A stretch of DNA of 64,000 nucleotides from Arthrobacter_E sp041360795 (GTDB taxonomy: Bacteria; Actinomycetota; Actinomycetes; Actinomycetales; Micrococcaceae), in contig NZ_JBFUPW010000003.1 of assembly GCF_041360795.1 (NCBI RefSeq), positions 511,556 to 575,555 on the forward strand, given 5' to 3'. The notes beneath the pieces are model-generated. The model was not told the DNA's origin. It made no database searches and saw only the letters and a program-made list of their open reading frames with translations. The position numbers and the translations under genes were made by a program. Positions 1-8,429 of this stretch are shown here, piece by piece; the stretch's first letter is position 1, and each line of letters opens with the position of its first letter.

Positions 1-360
1 GACATCCCGTTCTACTCGACCTGTGAGCACCACCTGGTCCCGTTCCACGGCGTCGCGCATGTGGGGTACATCCCCTCGCACGACGGCATGGTGACGGGAC
101 TGAGCAAGCTGGCGCGCCTCGTGGACATCATCGCCCGCAGGCCGCAGGTGCAGGAACGGCTCACCACGCAGATCGTGGAAGCCCTCGTGACCCACCTCAA
201 GCCGCGCGGCGCCATCGCCGTCGTGGAATGCGAACACATGTGCATGTCGATGCGGGGCATCCGCAAGCCCGGCGCCAAGACCGTCACCAGCGCGGTCCGC
301 GGGCAGCTGCACGACCCAGCCACACGAGCTGAAGCCATGAGCCTGATACTCGGAAGGTAA
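1..360 (+). CDS. folE: GTP cyclohydrolase I, C-terminal part (5' end outside window)
   Basis: GTP cyclohydrolase I converts GTP to 7,8-dihydroneopterin triphosphate, the first step of folate synthesis. The reading frame is open from base 1 and begins DIPFYSTCEHHLVPFHG, the zinc-binding signature, followed by the family's HMCMSMRG segment and the C-terminal SAVRG motif. About 119 codons are visible; the family is usually about 200 residues, so the N-terminal part is upstream. It ends with TAA 6 bp before folP, so it heads a folE-folP-folB-folK operon, the order known from M. tuberculosis and other actinobacteria. Confidence 0.96.
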   Translation, partial: DIPFYSTCEHHLVPFHGVAHVGYIPSHDGMVTGLSKLARLVDIIARRPQVQERLTTQIVEALVTHLKPRGAIAVVECEHMCMSMRGIRKPGAKTVTSAVRGQLHDPATRAEAMSLILGR

Positions 361-366
361 TACCCT

Positions 367-1272
367 ATGGACTCGCTTGCCGCAGCACCGGGAACCGGCC
401 CGGCCACCAATCCTTTGCCCGTGATCCGGAAAGCCAAAGCAGCAGCCCGATTCGAAGACCTCCCCCACGACCGCACGCTGGTCATGGGTGTGCTGAACGT
501 GACGCCGGATTCCTTCAGCGACGGAGGCCAGCACACGAGCGCGGACTCCGCGATCGCGCACGGGCTCCGCATGTTCTACGGCGGTGCCGACATCCTCGAC
601 GTCGGGGGTGAATCCACCCGTCCGGGCGCGGAAGCTGTCAGCCCCGAGGAGGAGCAGCGCCGCGTGCTCCCCGTGGTCGCGGCGCTCGTGAAGGCCGGGG
701 CCCTGGTCAGCATCGACACGGTCAATGCCTCCACGGCCGCGGCCGCGCTGGACGTGGGCGCCTCCATCGTCAACGACGTCTCCGGCCAGCGGGTCAGCGA
801 CGAGATGATCCAGCTCGTGGCCTCCCGCCGCGTGCCGTACATCCTCACCCATTCCCGGGGTGACTCGCAGACCATGGACTCCCTGGCCGACTACTCGGAC
901 GTCGTGTCCGAGGTGGTCGCCGAGCTCGAGGAGCTGCGCGCCCGCTTCCGGAACGCCGGCCACGCCGATGAACGCCTCATCCTCGACCCCGGCCTCGGCT
1001 TCGCCAAACAGGGCGAGCAGAACTGGGAGCTCCTCCGCGGCCTGGGCCGGCTCCAGGACCTGGGCCACCGCGTCCTGGTGGGCGCGTCCCGTAAGCGCTT
1101 CCTCGGTGAGCTGCTCACCTCGGCCGGCAAGGCCGCCGCTCCTGTGGAGCGCGACGCCGCCACGCTGGCCATCACCGCTCTCTCCGCCGGGAAGGGCGCC
1201 TGGGCCGTCCGCGTGCACGACGTCGGCCCGAACCTGGACGCGGTCAAGGTCGCCGCGCGCTGGGCGGCGTGA
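367..1272 (+). CDS. folP: dihydropteroate synthase
   Basis: Dihydropteroate synthase condenses 6-hydroxymethyl-dihydropterin pyrophosphate with p-aminobenzoate and is the sulfonamide target. The 301-residue protein has the pterin-binding TIM barrel: GVLNVTPDSFSDGG near residues 41-54, DVGGESTRPGA near 79-89, and VGASRKRFLGE toward the C-terminus. About 35 N-terminal residues precede the conserved domain. The stop overlaps the folB GTG by 4 bp, indicating translational coupling. Confidence 0.97.
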   Translation: MDSLAAAPGTGPATNPLPVIRKAKAAARFEDLPHDRTLVMGVLNVTPDSFSDGGQHTSADSAIAHGLRMFYGGADILDVGGESTRPGAEAVSPEEEQRRVLPVVAALVKAGALVSIDTVNASTAAAALDVGASIVNDVSGQRVSDEMIQLVASRRVPYILTHSRGDSQTMDSLADYSDVVSEVVAELEELRARFRNAGHADERLILDPGLGFAKQGEQNWELLRGLGRLQDLGHRVLVGASRKRFLGELLTSAGKAAAPVERDAATLAITALSAGKGAWAVRVHDVGPNLDAVKVAARWAA

Positions 1273-1700
1273 ACCTCATGAGCGCGGGGGAGACCGGCGG
1301 CGTCCGCACGCTCGACCGGATCGAACTCCGTGGCGTGACCGCCACCGGCTACCACGGGGTCTTCGACTTCGAGCGCCGTGAGGGCCAGCCGTTCGTGGTG
1401 GACCTGGTGATGCACCGGGACTTCCGCCGTGCGGCCGAGACCGACGACGTCGAGGACACGGCTCACTACGGGCTCGTGGCCGAAGCCGTGACGGCCGTGA
1501 TCGAGGGACCGGCCGTGAACCTCATCGAGAAACTGGCCGTCCTGATCGCCCGCGCCGTCCTGGAGGGCTTCGACGTGGAGTCCGTCGAGGTCACGGTGCA
1601 TAAGCCCAAGGCGCCCATCGAGGTGCCGTTCGGGGACGTCGCCGTCGTGGTGTCCCGTTCCCGTGCCGATTTCCCCGGACTCGAAGGAGGTTCCGCATGA
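1269..1700 (+). CDS. folB: dihydroneopterin aldolase
   Basis: Dihydroneopterin aldolase releases glycolaldehyde from 7,8-dihydroneopterin. The 143-residue protein has the family core RIELRGVTATGYHGVFDFERREGQPF and the C-terminal VTVHKPKAPI segment with the catalytic lysine. GTG at 1269 overlaps the folP stop; ATG at 1278 is an equally possible start and would remove three residues. It overlaps folK by 4 bp (ATGA), so it is inside the folate operon. Confidence 0.96.
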   Translation: MNLMSAGETGGVRTLDRIELRGVTATGYHGVFDFERREGQPFVVDLVMHRDFRRAAETDDVEDTAHYGLVAEAVTAVIEGPAVNLIEKLAVLIARAVLEGFDVESVEVTVHKPKAPIEVPFGDVAVVVSRSRADFPGLEGGSA

Positions 1701-2191
1701 GCCGCACCCGAGCCATCCTGGCCCTCGGAAGCAACCTCGGCGAGCGTCAGGGCACCCTGTCCGCCGCCGTCGCCGATCTGGTGAATCACCCGGCGGTGCA
1801 CCTGGTGGACATCTCGCCGGTCATCCAGACCAAGGCCGTGGGCGGTCCCGAAGACCAGCCCGACTACCTGAACATGGTCCTGGCGGTCGACACCGAGCTT
1901 GAACCGCTGGACCTCCTGGCCCACTGCCAGGCCGTGGAGCAGATGCATCACCGGGTGCGCGAGGTCCGCTGGGGGCCGCGCACGCTGGATGTCGACATGA
2001 TCGTCTTCGGCGACGTCCAGAGCGACGATCCCGTCCTGACCCTGCCTCATCCGCGGGCCGCCGAGCGCGCGTTCGTCCTGGTCCCGTGGGCCGCCATGGA
2101 TCCCGAGGCCACCCTGAACGGCGCCCCGGTGCGCGAACTGGCCCTGGCCGCGGCGGATTACCCCGACGTCGACGAGTACGACGAGTACTGA
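1697..2191 (+). CDS. folK: 2-amino-4-hydroxy-6-hydroxymethyldihydropteridine diphosphokinase
   Basis: HPPK transfers pyrophosphate from ATP to 6-hydroxymethyl-dihydropterin. The 164-residue protein shows ALGSNLGERQGTL (residues 9-21) and RWGPRTLDVDMIVFGD near 92-107, which holds the two Mg-binding aspartates, followed by the LPHPRAAERAFVL motif. AAGGAGG lies just upstream of the ATG, inside folB. The gene following at 2 bp continues the operon. Confidence 0.97.
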   Translation: MSRTRAILALGSNLGERQGTLSAAVADLVNHPAVHLVDISPVIQTKAVGGPEDQPDYLNMVLAVDTELEPLDLLAHCQAVEQMHHRVREVRWGPRTLDVDMIVFGDVQSDDPVLTLPHPRAAERAFVLVPWAAMDPEATLNGAPVRELALAAADYPDVDEYDEY

Positions 2192-2193
2192 TC

Positions 2194-2688
2194 ATGCGCC
2201 TGATGCGACCCGTCCAGCTCGCCGGGCTGGCTCTCGTCTTCCTGGTGGTGGGCCTCCTGGTCTCGATGATCGTGCAGCGGTACGGCCTGCCGGTGCCGCT
2301 GCTCCCGCTCGCCGCGGTGTTCAGCATGCTCGCGATCGCGCTGCTGACGTTCCTGCTGGGCTGGCGGGTGCACCGCTGGAAGACCGCCAAGGTCAAGAAG
2401 CAGCTGGACCCGATCCTGGCCGCCCGGACGCTCATCCTGGCGCAGGCCGGGGCGTACGCGGGGACCGTGCTGTTCGGCTGGCATGTGGGCATCCTGCTGG
2501 AGCAGCTGCAGTTCCTGCAGTACTCCAGCGCCGTGGACCATGTCATCACGGCCGCCGTCATGGCCGGCGGCGGGGTGGTCATGCTGGTGGTGGGACTGAT
2601 CGTGGAGCGCTTCTGCCGCATCCCTCCGGAGGACGACGGCGGCGCGGACAGTGGCAAGGGCAAGGGGACTGAGGGTGAGTATGCCTGA
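2194..2688 (+). CDS. DUF3180 membrane protein
   Basis: This 164-residue protein is the DUF3180 membrane protein that follows folK in many actinobacteria (the Rv3605c position). Four hydrophobic helices are visible: residues about 8-26, 34-54, near 80-97, and one near 115-138. No catalytic motif is seen and its function is unknown. I chose ATG 2194, 2 bp after folK, because an upstream extension would be an Arg/Gly-rich antisense-like stretch with no membrane character. It overlaps the next gene by 8 bp. Confidence 0.82.
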   Translation: MRLMRPVQLAGLALVFLVVGLLVSMIVQRYGLPVPLLPLAAVFSMLAIALLTFLLGWRVHRWKTAKVKKQLDPILAARTLILAQAGAYAGTVLFGWHVGILLEQLQFLQYSSAVDHVITAAVMAGGGVVMLVVGLIVERFCRIPPEDDGGADSGKGKGTEGEYA

Positions 2689-3667
2689 GCCGGTGAACGG
2701 CCCGACGTCGAACGGCCCGGCGTCGTCGGGCGCCGGAGGCGGCAGTTCGCGCGCCGGACGCCTGCGCGTCGGAGTGATCGGCGCCGGGAAGGTCGGCGCG
2801 GTGCTCGGAGCCGCCCTGCGCTCGGCGGAACATCAGGTCTCCGGGGTGGCGGCCGTGTCCGAGGCCAGCCGGGAACGGGCCGAGAACCTGCTCCCGGGCG
2901 TCCCGGTGCTGGAGCCCGGCGAGATCGTCGCCGGGAGTGATCTGGTGCTCCTGGCCGTCCCGGACGACGTGCTCGGCGAGCTGGTCTCGGGCCTCGCCTC
3001 GCTCGGGGCGTGGCGTCCCGGCCAGCTCGTGGCGCACACGTCCGGCCGCTTCGGCGTCGGCGTGCTGGATCCGGTCCGGGCGGCCGGCGCCATCCCGCTG
3101 GCCATCCACCCGGCCATGGCGTTCTCCGGTCTCAGCCTGGATCTCGGCCGCCTCCAGGACTGTGTCTTCGGGGTGAGCGCCGATCCGGCCATGCTCCCGA
3201 TCGCCCAGGCGCTCGTGATCGAAATGGGCGGCGAACCCGTGGTCATCCCGGAGGAGCAGCGCGTGCTGTATCACGCGGCGCTTGCCCATGGCTCCAATCA
3301 CCTCGTCACCCTGGCGTCCCAGGCGGCGCAGGTGCTGCGGGAGATCGGCGTCGCCGACCCGGAGCGCCTGCTCGGTCCGCTGCTCCGCGCCTCCCTGGAC
3401 AACGCCCTCGTCTCCGGGGAGTCCGCGCTCACCGGGCCGGTCTCGCGCGGCGACGCCGGCACCGTGGCCTCCCACCGCGAGGCGCTGACCGGCCGAGACC
3501 GCCTGCTCCGGAACGCCCCGGGCCGAGGGGACGATCAGCCGGGGGCTCCGGGCGACGATATCCTGGATTCCTATCTCTCCATGGCCCGTGCCACTCTTCA
3601 GCGCGCCGTCCGCCAGGATCGCCTCCGGGCGGACCAGGCCACGGCGCTGGGTGATGTCCTGGGCTGA
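2681..3667 (+). CDS. Rossmann-fold/DUF2520 protein (putative NAD(P)-dependent oxidoreductase)
   Basis: The 328-residue protein has an NAD(P)-binding Rossmann motif GVIGAGKVG at residues 31-39, a VPDDVL segment typical of this family, then a C-terminal all-helical DUF2520 domain (HAALAHGSNHLVTLASQA). The architecture resembles ketopantoate reductase and P5C reductase. Its place between folK and panC matches the conserved actinobacterial order, so a role in pantothenate or cofactor synthesis is a reasonable inference but unproven. ATG 2681 is preceded by GAGGGTGAG. A Gly/Ser-rich leader of about 27 residues precedes the domain. Confidence 0.85.
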   Translation: MPEPVNGPTSNGPASSGAGGGSSRAGRLRVGVIGAGKVGAVLGAALRSAEHQVSGVAAVSEASRERAENLLPGVPVLEPGEIVAGSDLVLLAVPDDVLGELVSGLASLGAWRPGQLVAHTSGRFGVGVLDPVRAAGAIPLAIHPAMAFSGLSLDLGRLQDCVFGVSADPAMLPIAQALVIEMGGEPVVIPEEQRVLYHAALAHGSNHLVTLASQAAQVLREIGVADPERLLGPLLRASLDNALVSGESALTGPVSRGDAGTVASHREALTGRDRLLRNAPGRGDDQPGAPGDDILDSYLSMARATLQRAVRQDRLRADQATALGDVLG

Positions 3668-3734
3668 GGGAGCCCGCAGCACATCACGTCCCTGATCCGG
3701 CCCCGCGCCGGAGCAGGCTGAAAAAGAGGTCCTC

Positions 3735-4613
3735 ATGAGCATCGAACTGGTCACCACCAAGGCCGCACTCCGTGCCCGCCTGGCGGAGGCGGCGGCGTCG
3801 GGGGCCACCTCGGCCGGGTTCGTGCCCACCATGGGCGCCCTCCACCAGGGTCATGCCACCCTCGCGCGGCAGGCTGCCCGGGAGAACGACCTCGCCCTCG
3901 TCAGCATCTTCGTGAACCCGCTGCAGTTCGGCGAGGCGGTGGACCTGGAGCGCTACCCGCGCACTCTCGACGCCGACCTCGCCCTGCTGGAGGAGGCCGG
4001 CGTGCAGCTCGTCTTCGCCCCCGAGGTGGAGGAGATGTATCCGCTGGGCGAGCCGGGCGTCCGGGTGACGGCGGGCCCGCTCGGCGGCAAGTGGGAGGGC
4101 GCCTCGCGCCCCGGACACTTCGACGGCGCGCTCACCGTGGTGTCGAAGCTCCTGCACCTGGCGAACGCCCCCGTGCCGGTGAATCGCGCGTACTTCGGCC
4201 AGAAGGACGCGCAGCAGCTCGCCCTGGTGCGGCAGATGGTCGCCGATCTCGATTTCGACGTGCGGATCGTGCCCGTGCCGATCGTGCGGGACGCTGACGG
4301 GCTGGCGCTGTCCTCCCGGAACCGTTTCCTCTCGCCCGAGCAGCGTGAATCCGCTCTGGTGCTCTCGCGGGCGCTGCGGCTCCTGGAGACCCGGGCCGCC
4401 GCCCACGAGCCCCTCGACCTCGAGTCCGCCGCTGACCTGGTGCGTTCCGCGCCCGGCGTCGAACTCGATTACTTCGAGGTGGTGGACCCGCGCACGCTCG
4501 AGCCCCTGGCGGAGAACTGCAAATTCACCCCGTTCAGGGGTGACGCTCTGGCCATCATTGCGGCTAAGCTTGGTTCTGTGCGTCTGATCGATAACACACC
4601 GCTTTCTGCCTAG
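3735..4613 (+). CDS. panC: pantothenate synthetase (pantoate--beta-alanine ligase)
   Basis: PanC joins pantoate and beta-alanine using ATP. The 292-residue protein shows FVPTMGALHQGH (residues 29-40), the adenylate-binding HIGH-type motif, FVNPLQFGE, GQKDAQQ, and ALSSRNRFLS, the KMSKS-type loop. RBS-like AAGAGGT precedes the ATG. In related genomes panD and coaX commonly follow; here the next gene is an unrelated MFS transporter. An imperfect 7-bp hairpin near 4635-4656 may end the transcript. Confidence 0.96.
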   Translation: MSIELVTTKAALRARLAEAAASGATSAGFVPTMGALHQGHATLARQAARENDLALVSIFVNPLQFGEAVDLERYPRTLDADLALLEEAGVQLVFAPEVEEMYPLGEPGVRVTAGPLGGKWEGASRPGHFDGALTVVSKLLHLANAPVPVNRAYFGQKDAQQLALVRQMVADLDFDVRIVPVPIVRDADGLALSSRNRFLSPEQRESALVLSRALRLLETRAAAHEPLDLESAADLVRSAPGVELDYFEVVDPRTLEPLAENCKFTPFRGDALAIIAAKLGSVRLIDNTPLSA

Positions 4614-4891
4614 GCGAGACCCAGCCTTCCTCCCGGAGTCCTCTGTCAGGGACTCCCTGGAAATGCTCGGAGTGCGCCATGCGGTGTGCCGGCTTCCGTG
4701 GCTCGGCTTCGCCGTGCCCTGATCGCCGTTTCCGCTATCCCTCCCGCTCGGAAGAGCTCCCGTTTCAGGTCCGCCCTGACATCGCTTTCCCACCGGGAAA
4801 CCACCGTTGCCGGTCCCGCAGTCCGTCGTTCCCCGACGCCGGCGGTCCGGCGGCATCTCGCTCCCCTTTGATTCACTCGCAAGGACGTGAC

Positions 4892-6391
4892 ATGACCTCC
4901 GATATCAAGAACCCCTCCGGCGGGCCGCTCGACGCGCCCGCCGCGTACGACTCGCCGCCCGAGGCCACCCTGACCGCACCCGAGGCGGGTGCGCCGGAGA
5001 AGCTCTCCCGCGAAGTCGTCGTGATCATCAGCGTCCTCCTGGTCTCCACGTTCACGGTCTTCCTGAACGAGACCATCATGAACGTGGCCCTGCCGCGCCT
5101 CATGACCGCGCTGGACGTCTCCGAGAGCACGGTCCAGTGGCTCTCCACCGGCTTCATGCTGACCATGGCCGTCGTCATCCCGACCACCGGTTTCATCCTG
5201 GAACGGCTGACCACACGCAAGGCGTTCTTCCTGGCGATGGGGCTGTTCACCCTCGGCACCGTGATCGCCGCGATCGCCCCGGGCTTCGGGGTGCTGCTGC
5301 TGGGCCGCGTGGTGCAGGCCACCGGCACGGCCATCATGATGCCGCTGCTCATGACCACCATCCTGACCCTGGTCCCGATGAACAAGCGCGGCATGGTGAT
5401 GGGCAACATCACCATCGCGATGTCGGTGGCGCCGGCGCTGGGTCCGACCGTGTCCGGTCTGATCCTGGAGCACTTCGAGTGGCGGTTCATGTTCATCTTC
5501 GTGCTGCCGGTGGCCGTCGTGGCGCTGCTGGTCGGGGCGAAGTACCTGGTGAACGTGGGCGAACCGGGCCGGCAGCGTCTGGACATGCTCTCCGTCCTCC
5601 TGACGATCCCCGCCTTCGGTGGCGTGGTCTACGGTCTGAGCCAGATCGGCGGCGGCCACGGTGGTCAGGCGGGCCCCAGCACCGGCGCCGTCGTGGCACT
5701 GGCCGTGGGCGTGGTCTCCCTGGGCCTCTTCGTCTGGCGCCAGCTGGTCCTCCAGCGGACCGGCGCACCGCTCCTGGACCTCCGGGCGTTCAACCACCGG
5801 ATGTTCACGGTCTCCGTGCTGCTCCTGGTGGTGGCGATGGTCGCCCTGTTCGGCACCGTGATCCTGCTCCCGCTGTTCCTGCAGAAGGTGCTGGGCGCGG
5901 AGCCCCTGGTGACCGGTCTGGTGATGCTGCCCGGTGGCCTGGCGATGGGACTCTCCGGTCCCTTCATCGGCCGGATGTACGACAAGATCGGACCCCGGCC
6001 GCTCACGGTGACCGGCTCGGCCCTCATGGTGCTGTGCCTGTGGCAGTTCGCCATGATGAACGCGTCGACGCCGATCTGGTACGTCACGGTGATCCAGACG
6101 GTGCTCAACTTCTCGTTGGCGCTGCTGTTCACCCCGGCGTTCACCAACGGTCTGAATCCGCTGCCGCCGCAGCTGTACTCGCACGGCTCCGCCATTCTGG
6201 GCACGCTCCAGCAGGTGGCCGGCGCGGCCGGAACCGCGCTGCTCGTGGCACTGTTCGCGGCGGGGACCGCCCTGCACGGCGATCTCCTGGACGGCACGCG
6301 GATCGCCTTCCTGACGGCGGCCGGCGTGGCGGTGTTCGCCGTCGTGCTCTCCGCCATGATGCGCAGGACGGAAGGCGCCGGTCACCACTGA
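4892..6391 (+). CDS. DHA2-family MFS drug/metabolite exporter
   Basis: A 499-residue multi-spanning protein of the EmrB/QacA (DHA2) type of the major facilitator superfamily. The cytoplasmic N-tail is about 45 residues; then come NETIMNVALPRL (DHA2 motif in TM1), QWLSTGFMLTMAVVIPTTGF, an RxxRG-like loop, and the antiporter motif C region ALGPTVSGLIL. Length fits 14 membrane helices. The substrate cannot be read from sequence. ATG 4892 was chosen because the upstream in-frame extension is Arg/Pro-rich non-membrane sequence. The 278 bp between panC and this gene hold no other gene that I can support. Confidence 0.88.
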   Translation: MTSDIKNPSGGPLDAPAAYDSPPEATLTAPEAGAPEKLSREVVVIISVLLVSTFTVFLNETIMNVALPRLMTALDVSESTVQWLSTGFMLTMAVVIPTTGFILERLTTRKAFFLAMGLFTLGTVIAAIAPGFGVLLLGRVVQATGTAIMMPLLMTTILTLVPMNKRGMVMGNITIAMSVAPALGPTVSGLILEHFEWRFMFIFVLPVAVVALLVGAKYLVNVGEPGRQRLDMLSVLLTIPAFGGVVYGLSQIGGGHGGQAGPSTGAVVALAVGVVSLGLFVWRQLVLQRTGAPLLDLRAFNHRMFTVSVLLLVVAMVALFGTVILLPLFLQKVLGAEPLVTGLVMLPGGLAMGLSGPFIGRMYDKIGPRPLTVTGSALMVLCLWQFAMMNASTPIWYVTVIQTVLNFSLALLFTPAFTNGLNPLPPQLYSHGSAILGTLQQVAGAAGTALLVALFAAGTALHGDLLDGTRIAFLTAAGVAVFAVVLSAMMRRTEGAGHH

Positions 6392-6422
6392 CCGGCGCCG
6401 ACCGCAGGCGTGACACAGGACC

Positions 6423-6452
6423 GGCCGTGTCCCTCAGCTGAGGGACACGGCC
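6423..6452. terminator. perfect 15-bp palindromic terminator after the MFS gene
   Basis: Two 15-base arms (6423-6437 and 6438-6452) are exact reverse complements with no spacer. The element lies 31 bp after the MFS stop. The undetermined bases start at the next position, so a poly-T tract could be hidden in the gap. Confidence 0.8.
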
Positions 6453-6460
6453 NNNNNNNN
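6453..6460. other. assembly gap of 8 N, flanked by G/C-only sequence
   Basis: Eight undetermined bases follow directly on a perfect palindrome. The next 50 bp are almost only G and C in homopolymer runs. This looks like a contig join or polymerase stall rather than reliable sequence; true gap length is unknown and 6461-6520 should be treated as doubtful. Confidence 0.95.
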
Positions 6461-6538
6461 GGCGGGCCCCGGCCCGGGCGGGGCCCCCCGGGGGGGGCCC
6501 ACGGCCGGTCCGTTTAACAAGTCGGGCGGGAGCGGGCG

Positions 6539-7372
6539 TCAGCCCGCGAAGAACTCCGCGAGGGGCTCGATGAGGCGGGCGGGGGCGCGGTTCACGCCGT
6601 CGTGGCCGAGGCCGGGGATCACGCTGTACGCGGAGCCGGACAGGACCTCGTGCAGACGGCCGCAGGCCACCCCGAAGTACGCCGGGCTCTTCTCGCCGAC
6701 CATGATGAGAGTCTCGAGCGGCAGTTCCAGGAACGGCTCGGCGGACATGTCGGCGGCGATCATCGCCTTGATCTCGCGGACGCCGTTGGGGAGCTGTTCG
6801 CGCATCTCCTTGCCGAAGCCGGTGGTGGCGGTCAGCTTGTTGCCGAGCGTCAGCATGTGCAGCGGCATGCGGGACAGGGCGCCGTGCGGTTCCAGGCCGC
6901 GCATCACGATCGCCAGGGCCTTCTCGGTGTCGCCGCCGGCACGGGCGGCCTCGTACTCGCCGATCCACGGAGCCTGGACGCTGCCGTCGATCGAGACGGC
7001 CGGGTCGTAGACGGCCAGGTGGTCCACGGGGATGCTGCGGGCCGCGTGCAGCACGAGGGCCCCGCCGAAGCTGTGACCGAAGAGGTCCCGGGTGCCGGTG
7101 TGCTCCAGCACGACTTTCAGATCCTCGACGTCCTGCTCGAGGGAGTACGAGTCGGTCTGCGGGGTCGATTTGCCCTGACCGCGGCGGTTGAGCACGTGGA
7201 CCGGCCGCTTCAGCGCCTCGGAGAGGGCCTTGGCGAACTTGGCGTAATCGGCGGCGGTGACCAGCGAACCGATCACCACGACGACGCCCGGGCCCGAGGA
7301 GTCCTCGCCTCCGGCGTAGGTGTTCAGTTCCAGCTCGGCACCGTCAGCGGTGCGCACCAACTCACGCTTCAT
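6539..7372 (-). CDS. alpha/beta-fold hydrolase (paralog 1)
   Basis: A 277-residue alpha/beta hydrolase. The nucleophile elbow GHSFGG puts Ser at residue 101, the oxyanion-side HG motif is replaced by VIGSLVTA, and the likely catalytic His is in GLGHDGVN near the C-terminus. It has no signal peptide. It is a tandem paralog of the gene at 7415-8374, sharing VYDPAV(S/N)IDGS and LPRPVHVxxRRGxGxS-like segments. Substrate is unknown. It lies downstream of that gene on the same strand, 42 bp away. Confidence 0.85.
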   Translation of the reverse strand: MKRELVRTADGAELELNTYAGGEDSSGPGVVVVIGSLVTAADYAKFAKALSEALKRPVHVLNRRGQGKSTPQTDSYSLEQDVEDLKVVLEHTGTRDLFGHSFGGALVLHAARSIPVDHLAVYDPAVSIDGSVQAPWIGEYEAARAGGDTEKALAIVMRGLEPHGALSRMPLHMLTLGNKLTATTGFGKEMREQLPNGVREIKAMIAADMSAEPFLELPLETLIMVGEKSPAYFGVACGRLHEVLSGSAYSVIPGLGHDGVNRAPARLIEPLAEFFAG

Positions 7373-7414
7373 GACACGAGCCTAGCGGAGCAGTCTGGAC
7401 GAGTCATGAACCCG

Positions 7415-8374
7415 TCAGGCGGCGGCCTCCGCCGGCCCGCGCTGCGGCGACTTCCGCTTCCGACCACGGTGCTGTTCCTCGCGGGCGCCGTGCACGTGGA
7501 ACTCGGCGAGGGCGGTGACGAGCCGCTTACCGACGGCCGGGACGGACCCGTGCACGCAACGCGGCACCTGGCGCAGCGGGCCCGGCACGGAGCCGTGGAG
7601 GAGGCGCGCCGTCTGCTTGAAGTACTCAGGGCTGCGGGCACCGTAGAAGATGCAGCACTCCTGCGCGATGCCGGCGAAGTCCTCGGCGTGCGCCTCCTCT
7701 TCCAGGGCCGCTTTCAGCTCCCCGACGGAGGCGGGCATGAGCTCCGCGAACACCTTGTTGGCCTTGGTCCGGCCGAGCGCGCCGAAGAGGAGGCCGAGGA
7801 TCGGTTCGGGCGCCCGGGAGAGGGCGGTGCCCGGCAGCATGCCCCGCCGCATGCGGGCCATGGCGCGGGGGACGTCGCCGTCGTTCACCGCCTGGGAGAA
7901 GGCGGGCAGCCAGTCCACGGGGGTGCTGCCGTCGATGTTGACGGCCGGGTCGTAGACGGAGAGGCGGGAGACGCCGAGCCCGGAGCCGCTGTGCCGTGCC
8001 GCGTTGAGCACGACGGCCCCTCCGAGCGAGTGTCCCAGCACGTGCTTCGCCCCGGTGTGCCGCAGTACGGCCTCCAGGTCCGCGATCTCCAGGTCCATGC
8101 CGTACTCAGAGCCCTGCTCGGGGGACTGCCCGTGGCCGCGGCGGTCGTAGACGTGCACGGACCAGCTGCGGCCGTCGTCCTCGGATTCGAGGGCGGTCAC
8201 GAAGGCCTGCGCGAAAGGCCGGTAGAGCGCCGCGGTGAGGAACGCCCCGCCGACGACGACGAGACTCCGGTCCGCGTCCGCCTCGCCATAACTGTCCATC
8301 GCCAACTCCGCCCCGTCCCCGGCACGGACGATGGATTCGGTGCGGGGAACTTCCAGGACCTTCCGGAACTTCAC
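7415..8374 (-). CDS. alpha/beta-fold hydrolase (paralog 2)
   Basis: A 319-residue alpha/beta hydrolase with nucleophile elbow GHSLGG (Ser116) and VYDRRGHGQSPEQ upstream, as in proline iminopeptidase and haloperoxidase-like families. The presumed catalytic His is in RCVHGSVP. It shares VYDPAVNIDGS and overall layout with the gene at 6539-7372, so the two arose by duplication. The C-terminal 25 residues are Arg/Lys/Glu-rich and unlike the paralog. It is divergent from lysS with a 55-bp gap. No specific substrate can be assigned. Confidence 0.85.
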   Translation of the reverse strand: MKFRKVLEVPRTESIVRAGDGAELAMDSYGEADADRSLVVVGGAFLTAALYRPFAQAFVTALESEDDGRSWSVHVYDRRGHGQSPEQGSEYGMDLEIADLEAVLRHTGAKHVLGHSLGGAVVLNAARHSGSGLGVSRLSVYDPAVNIDGSTPVDWLPAFSQAVNDGDVPRAMARMRRGMLPGTALSRAPEPILGLLFGALGRTKANKVFAELMPASVGELKAALEEEAHAEDFAGIAQECCIFYGARSPEYFKQTARLLHGSVPGPLRQVPRCVHGSVPAVGKRLVTALAEFHVHGAREEQHRGRKRKSPQRGPAEAAA

Positions 8375-8429
8375 GACCCCATGCTAGCGTCCAGGTGGGT
8401 GCCCTCTGCGTCACGTAAACTAAGGGACT

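Noticed and set aside
4646..6388. A 580-codon His/Gln/Arg-rich frame antisense to the DHA2 transporter
   Set aside because: Composition is the reverse complement of membrane-protein codons; no domain is visible.
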